Shown piece by piece: positions 1-12,419 of a stretch of DNA of 64,000 nucleotides. This stretch comes from Spirometra erinaceieuropaei (lineage: Eukaryota > Platyhelminthes > Cestoda > Diphyllobothriidea > Diphyllobothriidae): NCBI GenBank assembly GCA_902702965.1, contig CACRXP010000017.1, positions 2,036,969 through 2,100,968 of the forward strand, written 5' to 3'. Both the position numbers and the translations under genes were made by a program. Within the stretch, counting starts at the first letter, position 1, and every line of letters begins with the position of its first letter. Below the pieces are notes generated by a model. That model made no database searches. It was given only the letters and a program-made list of their open reading frames with translations, and was not told the DNA's origin.

Positions 1-664
1 CGGCTCCGTGTGCTGAAATACGCTTAAGACTGCATGATAAGTGCAACTCTCCAAATACTTCTCCTTGCTTAGTCAACGCCACAGGACGTTTTCAGATAGT
101 TAAGACAGAAACAGTGCAAAACTGGGGGCAAAGCAAATACCTGCCGCATTGGGCACTCCAAGACGTCATTAACATGACAGTAATTTAAAGAGGACAGTTT
201 TTAAAGGTGCAAGACCGGAGTCGAAAGTTTAAAGACCGCAAAAGTAAATTCTCTATGATTCCGGAAGGATTAGAATAAAACGAAATGGAATTCTAGGCGG
301 TCTAGGACGTTAAGAGAGGATCCTGAAACAGTCTACTATATAGCGTCCAACGCAGTAGACAGTCACATAACAGACGAAGAACGATTTAAAACAACCGAGA
401 TCTTGTGCATACAAGTTACACAACGCGGGACCTCCTTTTCCAAAGCTGAAACTCATATGCTTGTTAGGCACAGAGGACATGATGCTGGAATCTAAATGAC
501 AGTTGAATGCTCCCCTCGATACAACGGTTTTGTCTCTACTCAGCAGTTAGACCCCGTGACCCCTTAAGGATGTTTATGCTGACACTTGAGAACTGTCAAA
601 CCCGTTTGACATGAAATAAAAGGATAAGCAAAACGCATCGAAAATAAGAAAAAAGCGGACTAAC
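1..664 (-). other. Intron 6 of the left CoA-transferase gene, leaving the window
   Basis: A gttagt splice donor follows exon 6 at 664, and the sequence to the left edge reads as intron. I searched the minus strand for the next exon, which in the sister gene carries a GVGGQIDF motif, and did not find it. No other coding or structured feature is visible. Confidence 0.5.
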
Positions 665-3600
665 CAGAGTATATTCTTGGGCCGATGGAATCGGAGGCAA
701 CGTGCCCAGCCAGGCTTACTTCAATGCACGAGTTGATGGCAACAACTTTGGGATTTTGGGCGATGATTTCTGGCGCGTTTGTCCATTGTACGTCCTTCAT
801 TACTGGAATCGATGAGACAAAAACATGAATTTTCAATTTTTTAAAAAACGGCCCACACACAACCAAGTCATATGTGGCCCGAAATACGCACGTACTATCC
901 TATGTGATTGAAATATGGGCATCAAAGTTTCCCATTACCCTCTTGACAACTATAAACAGTATCCGTTAATTAAGTATGGGCAGATTCTATATTTGGAAAA
1001 GACAGCCTAAAATGTGGAAAGTATATCTCCTTCCCATAGAACAACAACTACTTGGATGGTTGCATGTTACGAGGGCCATCAACACGATGCAACCGAAAAA
1101 ATTGTTTTATCGTAGTTTTTCCCAGAAATTGCGCCCCTGACAAACTTTCGCCCACTTGAGGGATTAACATGGCGTGGAGACATAGTGCGAAATCACATCG
1201 ATGATTATCGCTCTTCACAGTAGTTCGATAACCCTGCACATCAGACAGTTAGATGTACCCGCAAAATACTATCTTTGGTTCCACTAGGTGCATAGTTCGA
1301 GGCCGTTCACGCTGTCCTTTTCTTAAACAACTGATGTCTTATATAATCCACTGCAAGACTCATTCAAAAATTCCTCGGACTAAACACCTAAAACAGGGTA
1401 GACTTCTTTTAAAATATAACTATCACCATGATTAAGCATTTCCTTGGCAGTGGATGTCTGCTGTCTTACTCTAAATTTTTAAACTTCTATTTAGTTCACT
1501 GTATTTTACGAGGACACGGATATTATTTAGGCTGTTGGATTTTAAAGACACCTCTTGATTCGCAACTGACATTCGCTTAAATCTCCTACAAAGTCGCAGG
1601 CACTGGGATGGATAATACTCCTATGTGCCGGTCTTTTTGTATTGAATGTAAAAATATACTAACTTTTCGGCTCCCATTTTAGCCTTTTTCGTATGAATCT
1701 GCGGACTCCGCTTAACTGCACTCATATATATAAAGATTTTTCGAGAAGCAGTAAACACTTGTGGTCATGAGGACGTTTGCACCTAATTCCTGTATCATTT
1801 TAAGTCTAACCTCCTAACGCATTCACGCATAGGTTTTTCAGATTTTATGCGATTTAATAAAGACACGTGCGCTTTAAGCGCTTGTGAGAATAACCAGTGG
1901 AATTGGTTGCAACAGTGTGCTGTTTAAGTGGTCTAGCCTGCTCCTCAAGCTATACATGGCCGTTCTATCTGACGAATTATTAGGAGTCATTAGTCACAAA
2001 CCTAGGGTCAGGAATCAAAACGCTGTGTTGATGAGACTGGTAAACTGCAAAGGCAGATAAACGCGCAAGTCAATGTGCCTTAGAGGTGGCAGTTTAAATA
2101 GTTATATTTAACTGCATGTTCAGATAAGTGCATACGCAATGTGCGGGTCGTGGATAGCCCGTTTGGTAGAGGGCCACTAACTGATTGCTTTACGGTACTC
2201 ACTCGTCCCGTTATGCCTTTTAACTCAGTTTTGAGTTCCGCAAGTACCTGGTCAGTGAACAGTATTATAGGCAGCACAGCATTACCGACAAAAGTAAGGA
2301 AGACTGAAATGTTCATTTATGGCTTATTGGCCACTATCAGCCAGCAACACTCACCCCAGAAGTGTGTAATACCGCTGTAGGGCAGCAGTGAGAGCCCTAA
2401 GACCCAACGGGACGAGTGAGTTCCATAAAAACGGTCGGTGAACGCCCCTCCACCAACGTACAAAGTGTCAACTGAGATCAGACTCTTGCAAACCTTGCAC
2501 TTTGAAAAGACAGTGCATAACTCGTACAACATTCGCGTAAAGATCAATAGACATGCCGGACTGCAGTACAGACTTCCGCTTGAAAATCATGTCGGCCGAA
2601 CTGACCACGAAGGGGTTACATTTTTACCAGTGAGGACAATAGGCAACACTTACTTAGGTCTGAATTCTTGTCCACAAAAGAGAACACTCGCTCGCTTCCC
2701 AGTATGAAACTGGAAACAATGAAGCCCCGGTACAGCTTCTTCAGTGCGTTAGTAATGACACCGGTCTCGCAGAGGTCAATTATGCCATCGGAGAACATTT
2801 CAGTGTGGATTCCAAGGTTTTTATGGGAATGCAGTAGTGACAGAACAATATCCGGTATTGAACCGATACCTGAAACAGGCAACATTACAGTTTCGGAGTG
2901 GTAGATTTTCAAAGTAGATGGTTAGAAACTGTTAGGCTCCTATGGAACACGGACTTTCGTAGGTCTAGCGTTTGCTAATCCTTAAGGAATGACAAATTTA
3001 TAGAGGGGAACGTGATTGGAGAAGAGGGCTGTGCTTTCCTTACAAGCATCTAAAAATTCTAAGACTTGTATTTATTACTATCAGTATTGTATTATTTCTT
3101 CTCTACTTTTGTAAAATGTCATAACGGCTTGGAGAAAAAACGATGAGTGAGCACTACTGTATGTCTAAATAAAATGCAGCTCACCCATCTGCAGTGTGCT
3201 TCCATCATCAATTAGGTTCTCCGCTATTAGTTTGCCAATGCTCCCTTCCTCGGTTCCAGCCTTCGGCAAGGGAAGAGTGTGCATAGGCATGGATTTGGGC
3301 ACCAGATATTTGAATCTGCTTTCATGCAAAAGGGAATCGCCGTAGGTGAACGGTGTAAGGGGATTAACCTGGCCTAACAGAGGGGATTAAACAGGAGATT
3401 ATTCCTGACGGGAAGTTTGGTTGACCTACCGACCAGACACTTTGCTGTCTCGACGGCTCCCAACACGGTTTTAATAGACGGTCCCATTGAGTAGTTGCCA
3501 TGGGCGTCGGGAGCAGATACGTTGATGATGCACATATCAAGATCAATCAATTTTCGCCGATAAAAACGCGGCACTTCATTGAGGAACATTGGTGCATAGT

Positions 3601-4065
3601 CAACTTTTCCTGAATTGACCTCCTTGCGTCCGACAGAACCTTAATTTGATGCATACTCACTATGCTTACAGAAAGTACTTACCCAGGAAAAAGAATGTTG
3701 TTTTAAAATGCGAGGCATACGGTTCTTTTACAAAAAGGCCTTCGCCAAAAGGTAGCGTAGTGTAGATATGTACGTTCTTGAGATTTCGGGCATGGACGTA
3801 CTCACAAAAGTCCCTAATTAAAGGGTCCGGTGTACTTGCTACGCCCTGAATTGCAACATGTGAACCTTAATTTTTGATAAAATTGGTAGGGGAAGCACGC
3901 ACCATCCCTGAGAGAACTGAAAACCTCTTCAGCCTTTGTAGTAACTTTCGGCTTCTCTCCTTGCTGAATGGGAAGCTTGGCTAAACGTCGTATTTGTTTG
4001 TCAGCAAAAAGCCGCCAAATGTTTCTTGAGAGCAATATTCCGGAACATGTCCGCCATTGGTCCAT
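665..4065 (-). CDS. Acetate:succinate CoA-transferase (acetyl-CoA hydrolase/transferase family), left copy, 5' six exons
   Basis: Probable mitochondrial enzyme moving CoA from acetyl-CoA to succinate, the acetate-forming step of helminth energy metabolism; the succinyl-CoA then drives ATP synthesis. Exons on the minus strand: 4065-3903, 3865-3683, 3639-3430, 3373-3185, 2869-2654 and 802-665. All introns are phase 1 with GT-AG ends (37, 43, 56, 315 and 1851 nt). The start is the ATG at 4065; it opens an Arg-rich, amphipathic stretch (MDQWRTCSGILLSRNIWRLF) that looks like a mitochondrial presequence. Family motifs include SAPDAHGNYS in exon 3, and GIGSIPD followed by HTEMFSDG in exon 5; the Glu there (about residue 272) is the likely catalytic residue by analogy with 4-hydroxybutyrate CoA-transferase. 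No stop or frameshift was found in the six exons. The C-terminal exons lie beyond the left edge. The acetate:succinate substrate pair is inferred from helminth biology; another acyl-CoA transferase is possible. Confidence 0.88.
2150..2455 (-). repeat. Eroded fold-back SINE-family copy in intron 5 of the left gene
   Basis: The left part reads like actcactcgtcccgtt, the middle like ggcttattggccactatcagccag, and the right part carries the inverse, gggacgagtgagttcc. These blocks occur in the same order in the better copies at 55.7, 58.4 and 60.2 kb. The arms are inverted relative to each other, so this is a fold-back form. It is clearly more diverged than the copies at the right end of the window. 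Confidence 0.6.
3374..3902 (-). other. Three very short introns of the left CoA-transferase gene
   Basis: Introns lie at 3902-3866 (37 nt), 3682-3640 (43 nt) and 3429-3374 (56 nt). Donors are gtgcgt, gtaagt and gtaggt; acceptors end in AAG, AAG and TAG. They were placed by matching the exon lengths and phases of the right gene, which gives identical 183- and 210-nt exons. They occupy the same positions as the 32-, 31- and 36-nt introns of the right copy. Confidence 0.85.
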
Positions 4066-4067
4066 GA

Positions 4068-4083
4068 CTGAAAAAGAACAATC
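4068..4083 (-). promoter_or_regulatory. Candidate splice acceptor 2 nt before the left gene's ATG
   Basis: On the minus strand a pyrimidine-rich tract ends in ttctttttcag only two bases before the start codon. It could end a 5'-UTR intron, or accept a trans-spliced leader, which flatworms use. The sequence alone cannot separate the two. Confidence 0.45.
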
Positions 4084-4650
4084 TTCATTATTCTCGGCTG
4101 GATGATCTCACTGTTGAATATTTTATGCGGCGTTTCAGGGGCATTTTCAGCATAGGAAACGAACAGGATTTCCACAGACTAACAAGATACTACATCAAGA
4201 TAGAGGCAAGAATATTTAAGTACTTTGAACGTAGTGTGAGAAAAGAAATCGACGATTTTTGCTCCATTTTTTCCAGATGAGCCTAGTTAAAAGAAGATAA
4301 ACAAATTCAGTAAACAGGGGCTTTCACAGATGCATTCGACAGTCAACATACGCGTGCCACATCTAAAGGCGAAACATCCGAATCCAATGTGAGTGAACTC
4401 CTGCGAGCTCGTAGCATATACTGTGACCCAAAGGTGTTAAACCTGCTCCCATGCCTCCAAGGCTCCTATTTATAGTCTCAGTTTGACTCTGTATTTCACC
4501 TTGAACATGTTGCAACCTATGGAGGGGGAGGGTGCGAGGGAGAAGGAAGGCTAGCATGGATATTTATTCTGCGTTTGCCTTTTACTCTGAATAAGCTCTA
4601 GCCCATGCATACATGGAGCGGGACAGTGGAAGGGAGGAAAGGGAAGAGTA
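4084..4650. other. Upstream region of the left gene, nothing recognised
   Basis: No exon, repeat family or RNA gene was recognised. There is no clear TATA box at a sensible distance from the gene start. Short open frames here have no family features. Confidence 0.4.
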
Positions 4651-4764
4651 GGATTGATACTTTTCCTATACTTGAGTCATGAGCCAATCTCGGGAAGATC
4701 GGGGAGTAGAATCAGGAATCATCCCACCACTAAGTTAGACTTGTGCTACACGGGACATCGCCAG

Positions 4765-4788
4765 GCACACACACACACACACACACAC
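4765..4788. repeat. (AC)12 microsatellite
   Basis: An uninterrupted dinucleotide run. It produces a meaningless His-Thr run in overlapping open frames. Confidence 0.98.
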
Positions 4789-4879
4789 GGTTTGCCTGCC
4801 GTGATTTATAAAGTCCGGTTTGCAGGGCGACGGCTTTCACTGCTCTCACCTGTTTGCAAAAGGGAACACAGGAATCTTA

Positions 4880-5180
4880 AGGTCAAAACCTGCGGCCCAG
4901 CTATCGCGAACGATGATGTCCACCGTGTGCCCAACTGCATGGTGGGCGCAGGGCGGTGATCTGCGCGTGGATTTGTTTATAGTGATAGACAATTTGTGCA
5001 GCTTCTAGCACACGCTCTTCTCCCCCGCCCACCTGAGTCCAGTGCCAAGAGAGAGTCAGGAAGACCGGAGGCGGGAGAGGGCGCACTGGCTGACAAAGTT
5101 AGACGACCCGTCTACGCGTCCGCACAAGACGAAACAGGATTTCCCAGAAATAAGGGGGCGGCTCGGCTGTGGTGGCGTAG
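4880..5180 (+). repeat. Dispersed GC-rich repeat, copy 1
   Basis: It carries gatgatgtccaccgtgtg, then tgcgcgtggatttgtttatagtgatag, then a pyrimidine-rich cccccgcccacctg block and ggaagaccggaggcgg. The same ordered blocks recur near 7.4, 49.7, 50.2 and 59.7 kb and inverted near 54.8 kb. No coding capacity was recognised; class unknown. Confidence 0.65.
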
Positions 5181-5189
5181 CAGCCACAT

Positions 5190-7420
5190 CAGGAAGCAGC
5201 CACTCCAGCCTGACTGACCGTTTTAAGGTGGCCGAGTTGTTTCGTCAGTTGGAAGCCTTCCAAGGCATGGTTTTTTTAGCGAAACGTGTGGCATCTTTTT
5301 GGTTGCGTAGCCCTAATAACGCTTGCCGCGCTCTAACCTACCCCTCACGTGGATCTAGCTCAGCCCCTACGTGGATCGTTGTAGGGGCATAGTTGATGAT
5401 CTAACGAGACCAGAAATGTCAATCCAACTATTATTTGTCTTCCCTTTGATTTCACTGTTCCGCGACTTATGGCTCTTTTCAGTCTGGCGTCTGGAAAATG
5501 TCCTGGAGACGGCACAAGGAAATAATCTTTTTATTCAGTCCTGCACGACACCCCTATTATTTTCTATCGCTCCAACATTAAACACATCACATTTAACTCT
5601 ATCCCAATGTTGCAACAATTTTCCATTATCTTCACACAACGATAACTCGACGATACATAAAACACTTCTAAATAGTCTCTGGCAGTAAATGTTTGTTAAG
5701 TAACCTCAAGCCTGGAAATCAATGCAGACTGAAAGTCGGCAGAATACTTAGCCTTATAATTTTAGAAAAATCACCTCTTAAAACAGTTCCAGAGTCTTTC
5801 TGGTGTTCTCAAATTGTTCCTAAATATCTTCCCTAATGTATCCAATAAAATAAATGCATAAATCAGAATAATTACGTGGGCAAAAAGGAGAACATTGAGC
5901 AATCCAGGATATTTTGCGCTACGAAAGTGTCCAAACGACAAACCAAGAGTCACTAATTTATAACGCAGCTAAGACTTCGATGACGATGTCTGAGCGTTCG
6001 ATGAAACACTACTTAATTAAGAGCAGTAAGTCTACCGCGTGTAAGCGTCTCTCGGTGAAGATACTTTTGAAAAGAGTACACAAAGGATCAAGCACTCTAG
6101 AAGGGGCAGAGCTGACGTCGCGCCAGAATGTCAAAACCAGTTGGTGTGATAACAACACCCAGTTTTTGCGACTTCATTAAAGCCAGCTTGTCAATCATCG
6201 CCTGAAGCAGCGAATACTGTGCGTCAGAGGTCATCGTCGAAGGATTAATTAGCTAAAACTGGTCGCACCGCGAATTAGACGAGCCCATGCATTAGCAGCA
6301 GATAAACGGAACCAAGGGGCGACTGAGTGCAGAGTTTTTAAGACTAGACTGCATTCGTTGATGTAAGGTGATCCTCTCTCGTAGAGTAGACAGTAACGTA
6401 GGTCAAGGCGTCGGAAGCATTTTCTCCCCCGTCATCGTTCTACAACATTTCGCGTTTGGTGCAAAAGGCGAAAGTTTAACAATATCCAGTCAAGGTCTTA
6501 CATAGGAGTTTGAGCGAAAAATTTACTAAAATATAATCACGACCTTGATCAACATGACACGTAGTCTGCAGTCACTTTGCGTCTGGCAGCTTTCTGAAAT
6601 GTAGTTGTGCACTTTCCTTGCCACCGGCGCAAACCATCAAGGTGAATAAACTTTCTTATTTACATACTGCGCATTTTTTCCATTGGTGTCCCAAGCTTGC
6701 ATAAATAATCAGTCCTTTTACTCCTGTCGAGAACTTCTTCAAATTGCGTCATCGACAGCATGTCCTAATGCAGTTTCCAGAAGTTTGTAATGATAAACAT
6801 CTTAGGACACTCATAGCACCCTATCCTCGGGTTTGTTAATGCTGTTCATAATTGTGCACCGTGACCTCCCATAACGCAAGGCGCTGTAGATGCACTGGAC
6901 CAAGGTGCGGGTCCGCCTGATTGTCGGCAGGAGTTAATTAGGCGGCGTCGATTCCGTGAGAGCCCTTAACCACTGCTGAACATGCGAGTGGCCCACCCTA
7001 GACGTAGGCCTTCACGTCGCGTTAGCTGCAGTCGACTGTCGCTTAGGAGAGGCAATAGCGAGTGGGTTCGACACAGGGGAATCAACACATTCTTCACCAT
7101 GATAGATCTGACGCCCGAATCTGTCACGACGTGCTAAGAGTCCGGCCTTATAGGTCTGCCGACTGACAGGATAACTCGGTCCTTCCGAAGACTGTCAGGC
7201 TGCAACTATTCCTTCTTAATTTGGCCGTCATAGTATCGTCCCCTATGTGACTATTTAGCTTTTTCAACCACTGCGCCCACAACCACATTCAGCCGCCTTT
7301 ACTTTGCTTTCATTTAACCGGGTTGGGTCGGGGATGGACAATGTGGCAAATGCTGCATGAGTTTTTTTCACTGGCAGGTCGAATGTCGCATGCAACAATA
7401 TTTCCCACGTGCCTCACGAA
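5190..7420. other. No gene recognised
   Basis: About 2.2 kb with only short open frames. The single item of note is a 45-codon minus-strand frame near 6.1-6.2 kb, listed separately. No splice-bounded family exon was identified. Confidence 0.4.
6097..6234 (-). other. Unrecognised 45-codon reading frame
   Basis: Starts at an ATG and reads MTSDAQYSLLQAMIDKLALM at its N-terminus, then continues with a mixed hydrophobic and charged composition to a TAG. The composition looks more protein-like than its surroundings, and the minus-strand frame is open a little further upstream. I cannot assign a family. It could be a transposon remnant or chance. Confidence 0.15.
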
Positions 7421-7429
7421 ATGCTGGGT

Positions 7430-7620
7430 GCTGGACGGTGACTCATGCAGCATCTTTCGCATTGTCTCCTCCCTCATCCACCTGGACCTGATGGAAAGAC
7501 AGATTCAGGACGACCGGAGGCGGCTCGAGCGCAGTGCCTGACAAAGCCAACCAGTCCTTCTACGTGCGTCACACGCGAGCTGGTCCTTGCGCAATTAACT
7601 AGGTATTTACAAAAAATTGA
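7430..7620 (+). repeat. Dispersed GC-rich repeat, copy 2 (partial)
   Basis: The stretch cggtgactcatgcagcatct, followed by a ctcctccctcatccacctggacc block and aggacgaccggaggcggctcg, matches copy 1 in order. Only the right part of the unit is present. Sequences near 7.69 and 8.11 kb (acacacagtactgag and acacacggtactcaa with similar flanks) also resemble each other, so the neighbourhood to about 8.2 kb is probably repeat-derived. Confidence 0.55.
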
Positions 7621-9750
7621 CTCAGATCTCATGTGTGTGAAAGCGTCCCAGTGGCCATATCAAGAAGAAACCACTCAGCCTGACTCTGACTGTCAGCTAC
7701 TAAATCAACATACACACAGTACTGAGCAGGAGCACCAAGTCACTCCATCAGTTGCCAGTCTTCCAGGTCACGACTTTTAGCGCGTCATGACAGATGCATG
7801 CACGTCCGACTTATTGATGGCGGATGCGCTGAAGTGCCGTGGAAATGGATTCCCAGAGTCGGCCTCTCTCTTTCTTTTAGCATGAACCATTTGACTGTAC
7901 GAGCTTGTCAGCCATTTGTTGCAATGACTGTCGCAATGACTGGCAAAACTTAACAGCCGGCCTACGTATGTTACAAATGACCTAGTCCATGAAGCGCTTT
8001 TCCGGTTTTTAAAGGGAGGTGGCTCGAGCCTCCTGCGCATTGGAATGTCATAAATACCATAATAAGAAAGAGAAGTTGGACTTGACACTCAGTTGGCTAG
8101 CCAGTCAACCCACAGATACACACGGTACTCAATATGCGGAACGAAATACCCAGTCCGTTGGGCTATTCCCAAGTCACGATCCTTCGTGCACTGTGATAGT
8201 CTTAGAGCGCTACAGATTTATTAAAATGAGTAATGCGCTGATGTAGCTTGGGCACTGGTTTTCCAGTGTCGATTTTGCTCTTCCGTCTCCATGCACTAGT
8301 CAACTGCCAGAGCCTGTCAGTTAGTTAGTGGTGGGATTCGGCGTAATGGCTGACGGAGCTTCAGGAGCATGTATACGTTTGCCTCACACAACTTCATCAG
8401 GCACCATGTCGTATAAAATAACACTGCTGACGGATGTTTTACTCTTCAAATAACCACTATTCCTCTATCAGGAAAAAAACTTTGTTCAGTTAGACACTGC
8501 CAAACACAGTGTCTGCTTATGGGAGTTGTGCGACAGACTACGAAAATATGCGGATATAAACATTCGTGACCTAACCTCTGGCAATCCTCAGAAGTTGAAT
8601 TTGTTCAACTCTGTGTGTGCTTAAACGGAACCGCATTCCCTCCGAAAATGGATCAATGCGAACCTCTGGACACCCGATAATAAGGTAGTTTAGTTGCATA
8701 AGCCGACGTTAAAAATCAAATGGATACTGTCTTTCAACTCGGACTCGAACAATAATGAATACGTTTACCTTACTATTGTCGGAACACCTAGGTGTTTTCC
8801 AACCCATAGTGAAAAATGTGGGATCACATTCTTCAGTATGTCTCATTACACAAACTGTTGTATCGGTTGCGTTTCCTCTGTTTAACGGCAGAGCATTGGC
8901 CAGCGGTTTAGATTATGCTGAAGGTGAAGGACAATTGAGCTGACATTGGACCTTCTGACGATGCATGAACAAACGATAACTCTAGTGTCTGCAACAAGTT
9001 GGCGTAATTCCCAAACGACCAGCAAAATACAGTACTTATTCGTCCTATTTATTTAATGGAAAGTCTTCCTACTTGCTTACATGGAAGTATATGGTCGATC
9101 TAGTTAGTCCGCTCTGAACTTTTGGATAAAATAATCCGTTTCATCACCCGTATGTTTGATCAATGCAGCCCTTTATACGCTACACAAGACCTTCTATTTA
9201 ATCTTTCTAAATCAAGCTTGATAAATAGACCACCAATTTTCACGCTTTCGGTAATTCATATTTGTTGAATAAGGTATCTGCAGGTTTTTCCGCAAGTGGT
9301 TGCAATGTCGCCTTGGCTTTGCATATCGTTCATACCAGGAGGCTTGTTTTTCCGCCCTTCCTGAATATTTTTATTCGATGCGTTAAATGCTTCTTTGAAG
9401 CTCTAAGTATCCAAACGGGGTTCTTAGATGTCAGTCATAAATAAAAGACTATTTGCCAGGCCATGTCTGCTGCGAACATACACTTGCACACATTCACAGA
9501 CCTGGCACTTTTGATGAAGCATCTTCAATTAACTTGAAAGGAGCGGAGACTCTTGAGTGTTGTAGAATGACCAAGTTTTCGTTATGCAAAATGTGCTCAT
9601 TTCGTACCATATCACTCATCTCATACCACTGGTTCACTCAGCTTTTCCTGTTTGATTTATGATAGATACTGCAATTTTGAAATTTACACCAATTAATCTA
9701 ACTCCTCGCTACTGTGCCATACAGCGATACAATATTGGCAAAGGAGGTGT
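7620..9750. other. No gene recognised
   Basis: Contains the paired short similarity near 7.69/8.11 kb and otherwise nothing I can name. A 103-codon minus-strand frame at 7777-8088 has no recognisable domain and begins inside the repeat-like stretch. Confidence 0.35.
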
Positions 9751-9760
9751 CTGGGGTTTA

Positions 9761-9853
9761 AGCTAGTACCCGCGGGAACTAGCTAGCGCGCGCTGCCAAG
9801 TAACACTTGGCATACTATATGATATCATATATATGTCGACATATATATGATAT
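9761..9853. repeat. Cluster of three palindromes
   Basis: Three separate self-complementary sequences sit within 93 bp. At 9761-9784 is a 24-bp near-palindrome with agctagt/actagct arms around cgcg. At 9794-9812 are perfect 8-bp arms tgccaagt/acttggca with a 3-nt loop. At 9822-9853 is a perfect 32-bp AT-rich palindrome centred on gtcgac, with weaker symmetry beyond. Each could form a hairpin. No transposon terminus or gene is attached. Confidence 0.8.
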
Positions 9854-10214
9854 GATATCGTATAGACCATGCCGTCATCTTGAACGTAATGTATGCCACT
9901 GATTGGGAAAATCATCATCTTAGTGTTCAGTCCAAAGTACTAACAGTTAAGGAATACGGTTAAGGAATATAGTATACTTTGGTTATAACCATACACAAAA
10001 ATGTTTATTGAAAACCAATCGCAGGCCATATTTCGTAGAGTTTGGCCTAAAACAATAATCAAATTAGTTACTATTATAAATGTAGACAATAATACCAATA
10101 GATGGTATTAATTTCTCACCTTTCTACAGGAATATCGATGAGTCAACCTCCATTCATAAACTGGCGGTGATATTTATATGCCTTCAACTCTGCGCTTGAA
10201 GCCGTGAGTGGTTG

Positions 10215-10706
10215 TCATAGTTTTATATGTGGTACAGTAAAAGGAGATCGATTTTCTAACATTGCAAGTATGAACTTATGGAATCCATAAGTCTGACTTC
10301 TAATTAAGAATAAGTCGATGATCAACAGCAGGCAGTTACTGTACCAAACAACGTAATTTGCTGCAAAGACGAGTCTATTTTCAGGTAATGAAGTCATATT
10401 CGATGGTGAGATTCCACAGCAAAGTCTTGGTTCCAACGTCAAAGGCGAGTGTGGACCGACAAAGTTAGTTTGCATTATAGGATAAGAAATGGTTTCCGTG
10501 ATCGAGCGAAGCAAAGTGGGTTCAGATAAGAAAGCAGACAGGCCGGTCCATAGGTGGTGCTGATGGTTGTTGACGGTGGCCCTGACCCCGACAACAAATC
10601 CCAACATAATGTACGACTTTTCCTGGGACTTAATGGCATAAAAACGCCTCCAAGCCGAGTAAACCGAAAATTCATGTAGTGGAACAATTCTGGAAAAAGC
10701 CAGCAA
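10215..10706 (-). other. Unrecognised 163-codon open frame
   Basis: This is the longest open frame outside the mobile elements. It lacks an ATG at its first codon and I see no domain. A hydrophobic run (YVVWYSNCLLLIIDLFLI) near the C-terminus could be a membrane segment. A frame of this length can occur by chance in 64 kb, so it is recorded without a function. Confidence 0.15.
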
Positions 10707-11381
10707 GCTTCATGACTGCAACGAGCTTACGATAGTCTGTGTTGATTGGCAGAACTGGCACGGTGCGCGCAATTCAAAATAAATTTTCTAATTTTTCGTC
10801 TCCGAGGGATTAACTTTCTTTGGAATTCCAGTCCTCTGGTCGTTTTAGTATTTTTCCATTAGTAAGAATCGGACTTCAACGAGCAATTTTCTCGCCTTCA
10901 CAGATTTACAATTGCACTTCAATAAGAACAACAAACCTTCTTCTGACACCTGGACAAACTTCTCCAGCTCCAGAAAAGACTGAGTTGTTTTGTTATTTAT
11001 TTTCCACAGCTGACCTGGCTAACGTACTTCGTTTCATGCCTTGAATTAACTGCATATGCTTTGAATGACTAATGAGAATCGACAAAAGGCCTTCAGGACA
11101 ATTTCGGAAAAAGTCGTCACAAATTGGATTTAGACCCGCAACGACGTTACTACTAGCCTGTCGACAAATGCTGTTTGAGTTGAAATAATTAAAGGAGCGA
11201 AAGTTACTCTTAGTAATAAATGACTGCAACTCTGTTGATTTCGCTGTTATATCACCTCCTGCCAAACGAGAAAGGAGTATGTAAGCTGGATGGAAGTCGT
11301 ATAGGAAGACGAAGCTCGTACGACGTGCTTCGGACGCCTTCAAAAATTTGTGGAAATGTAGAAGGATATTAAGGGCCTAAA

Positions 11382-11939
11382 ATGTATATGGAGGATTTGA
11401 GCAATCTCCCTCCCTATATACCCAAGGAGAAGATATCGATGACAACCGAAATTCAGGAAAAAGAACGAGCTTACGCAAACACGGCTTCCTTAGCTGCGTC
11501 GACCGAGGAGAAAGAAAATAGTGGGTGTCTGGAGGTCGGTATGAATGACAACCAGTGTCCTGCGCAAGAAAAATGTAACCGGATGGTATCTCAAAAGATA
11601 AAACATGTCTCAGAACACTGCGAAAAGACACAGAAGGTCAGGTAGGGGAGCAAGAGTTCAGCAAGCCACAAACAAAAATCTTTCCTTCGAAAATAGCGAA
11701 TGATCAGAAGACCGTAATAGACGGGGAGTTATACGTAAGTCCAGCCAAATCAAACCTTCCTAAATCAGAGAATGGCCGTAGCAGGGATATCCGTGATGAA
11801 GTCTCTGTACGTATGATTAAACGACATGATCTTCGAGTTGATCGCAGTAAATGCCTTGCCATAAAAGGCAGATCTGAGTCTGTTTCGGACACTCCAAAGG
11901 ACAAAACACATCATGACAAATATTCTAGGTATATCTGAA
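11382..11939 (+). other. Unrecognised hydrophilic reading frame, possibly one exon or a frameshifted ORF
   Basis: The frame opens with MYMEDLSNLPPYIPKEKISM and runs to a TAG at 11643-11645. A second frame, open from about 11620, continues without a stop to a TGA near 11939. Both are rich in Lys, Glu, Arg and Ser, with no hydrophobic segments. One base of shift near 11640 would join them into a frame of about 185 codons. A cag/gtaggg donor-like sequence also lies there, so a splice site is an alternative. No domain was recognised. It could be an exon of an unknown gene or a retroelement Gag remnant. Confidence 0.25.
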
Positions 11940-12419
11940 ATCACTTTTAAAAGGAGACGAGAAAGTCAGGGTATTGAAGGCTTTCAAAACGTGGGTCAGA
12001 CCGGCCGAGACCGCTAAAAATTGCCTTTCAGAATGTTGAAAAAGCGCAGCTACTGTAGAACAGGAAATCTGCACTCCAAAATAACCACCCAACAGTCTTA
12101 AGCAGCACTTTTCACCCGCGGAGAGAACGAAATGCAGGGGTTTAAACTGGAAGTCCTCAGGAGTTCGAGCACGGGCGAGGAAAGTCGAAAATACGGAATG
12201 CGTATATAAGACACGCCAAGAGGCCATTCCTCTGGAGTGGGCACGAAACCCTAACAGTTTAAGCGGGATGGACAGCAGTCTATCTTGATCAGCTCTGTCC
12301 CGATCTTGCATTCGATCCCATGAAATAAACAGAGGCTCATATGCCGGAGTTAATCAGGCCAAATTTGGATTTTGTGTACTAATGCTCAAGGTCTCGTTTC
12401 AAAGATTTACGACCTAGAC

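Noticed and set aside
4654..4959. 101-codon plus-strand frame
   Set aside because: It is held open by the (AC)12 microsatellite, and the rest falls in a dispersed repeat.
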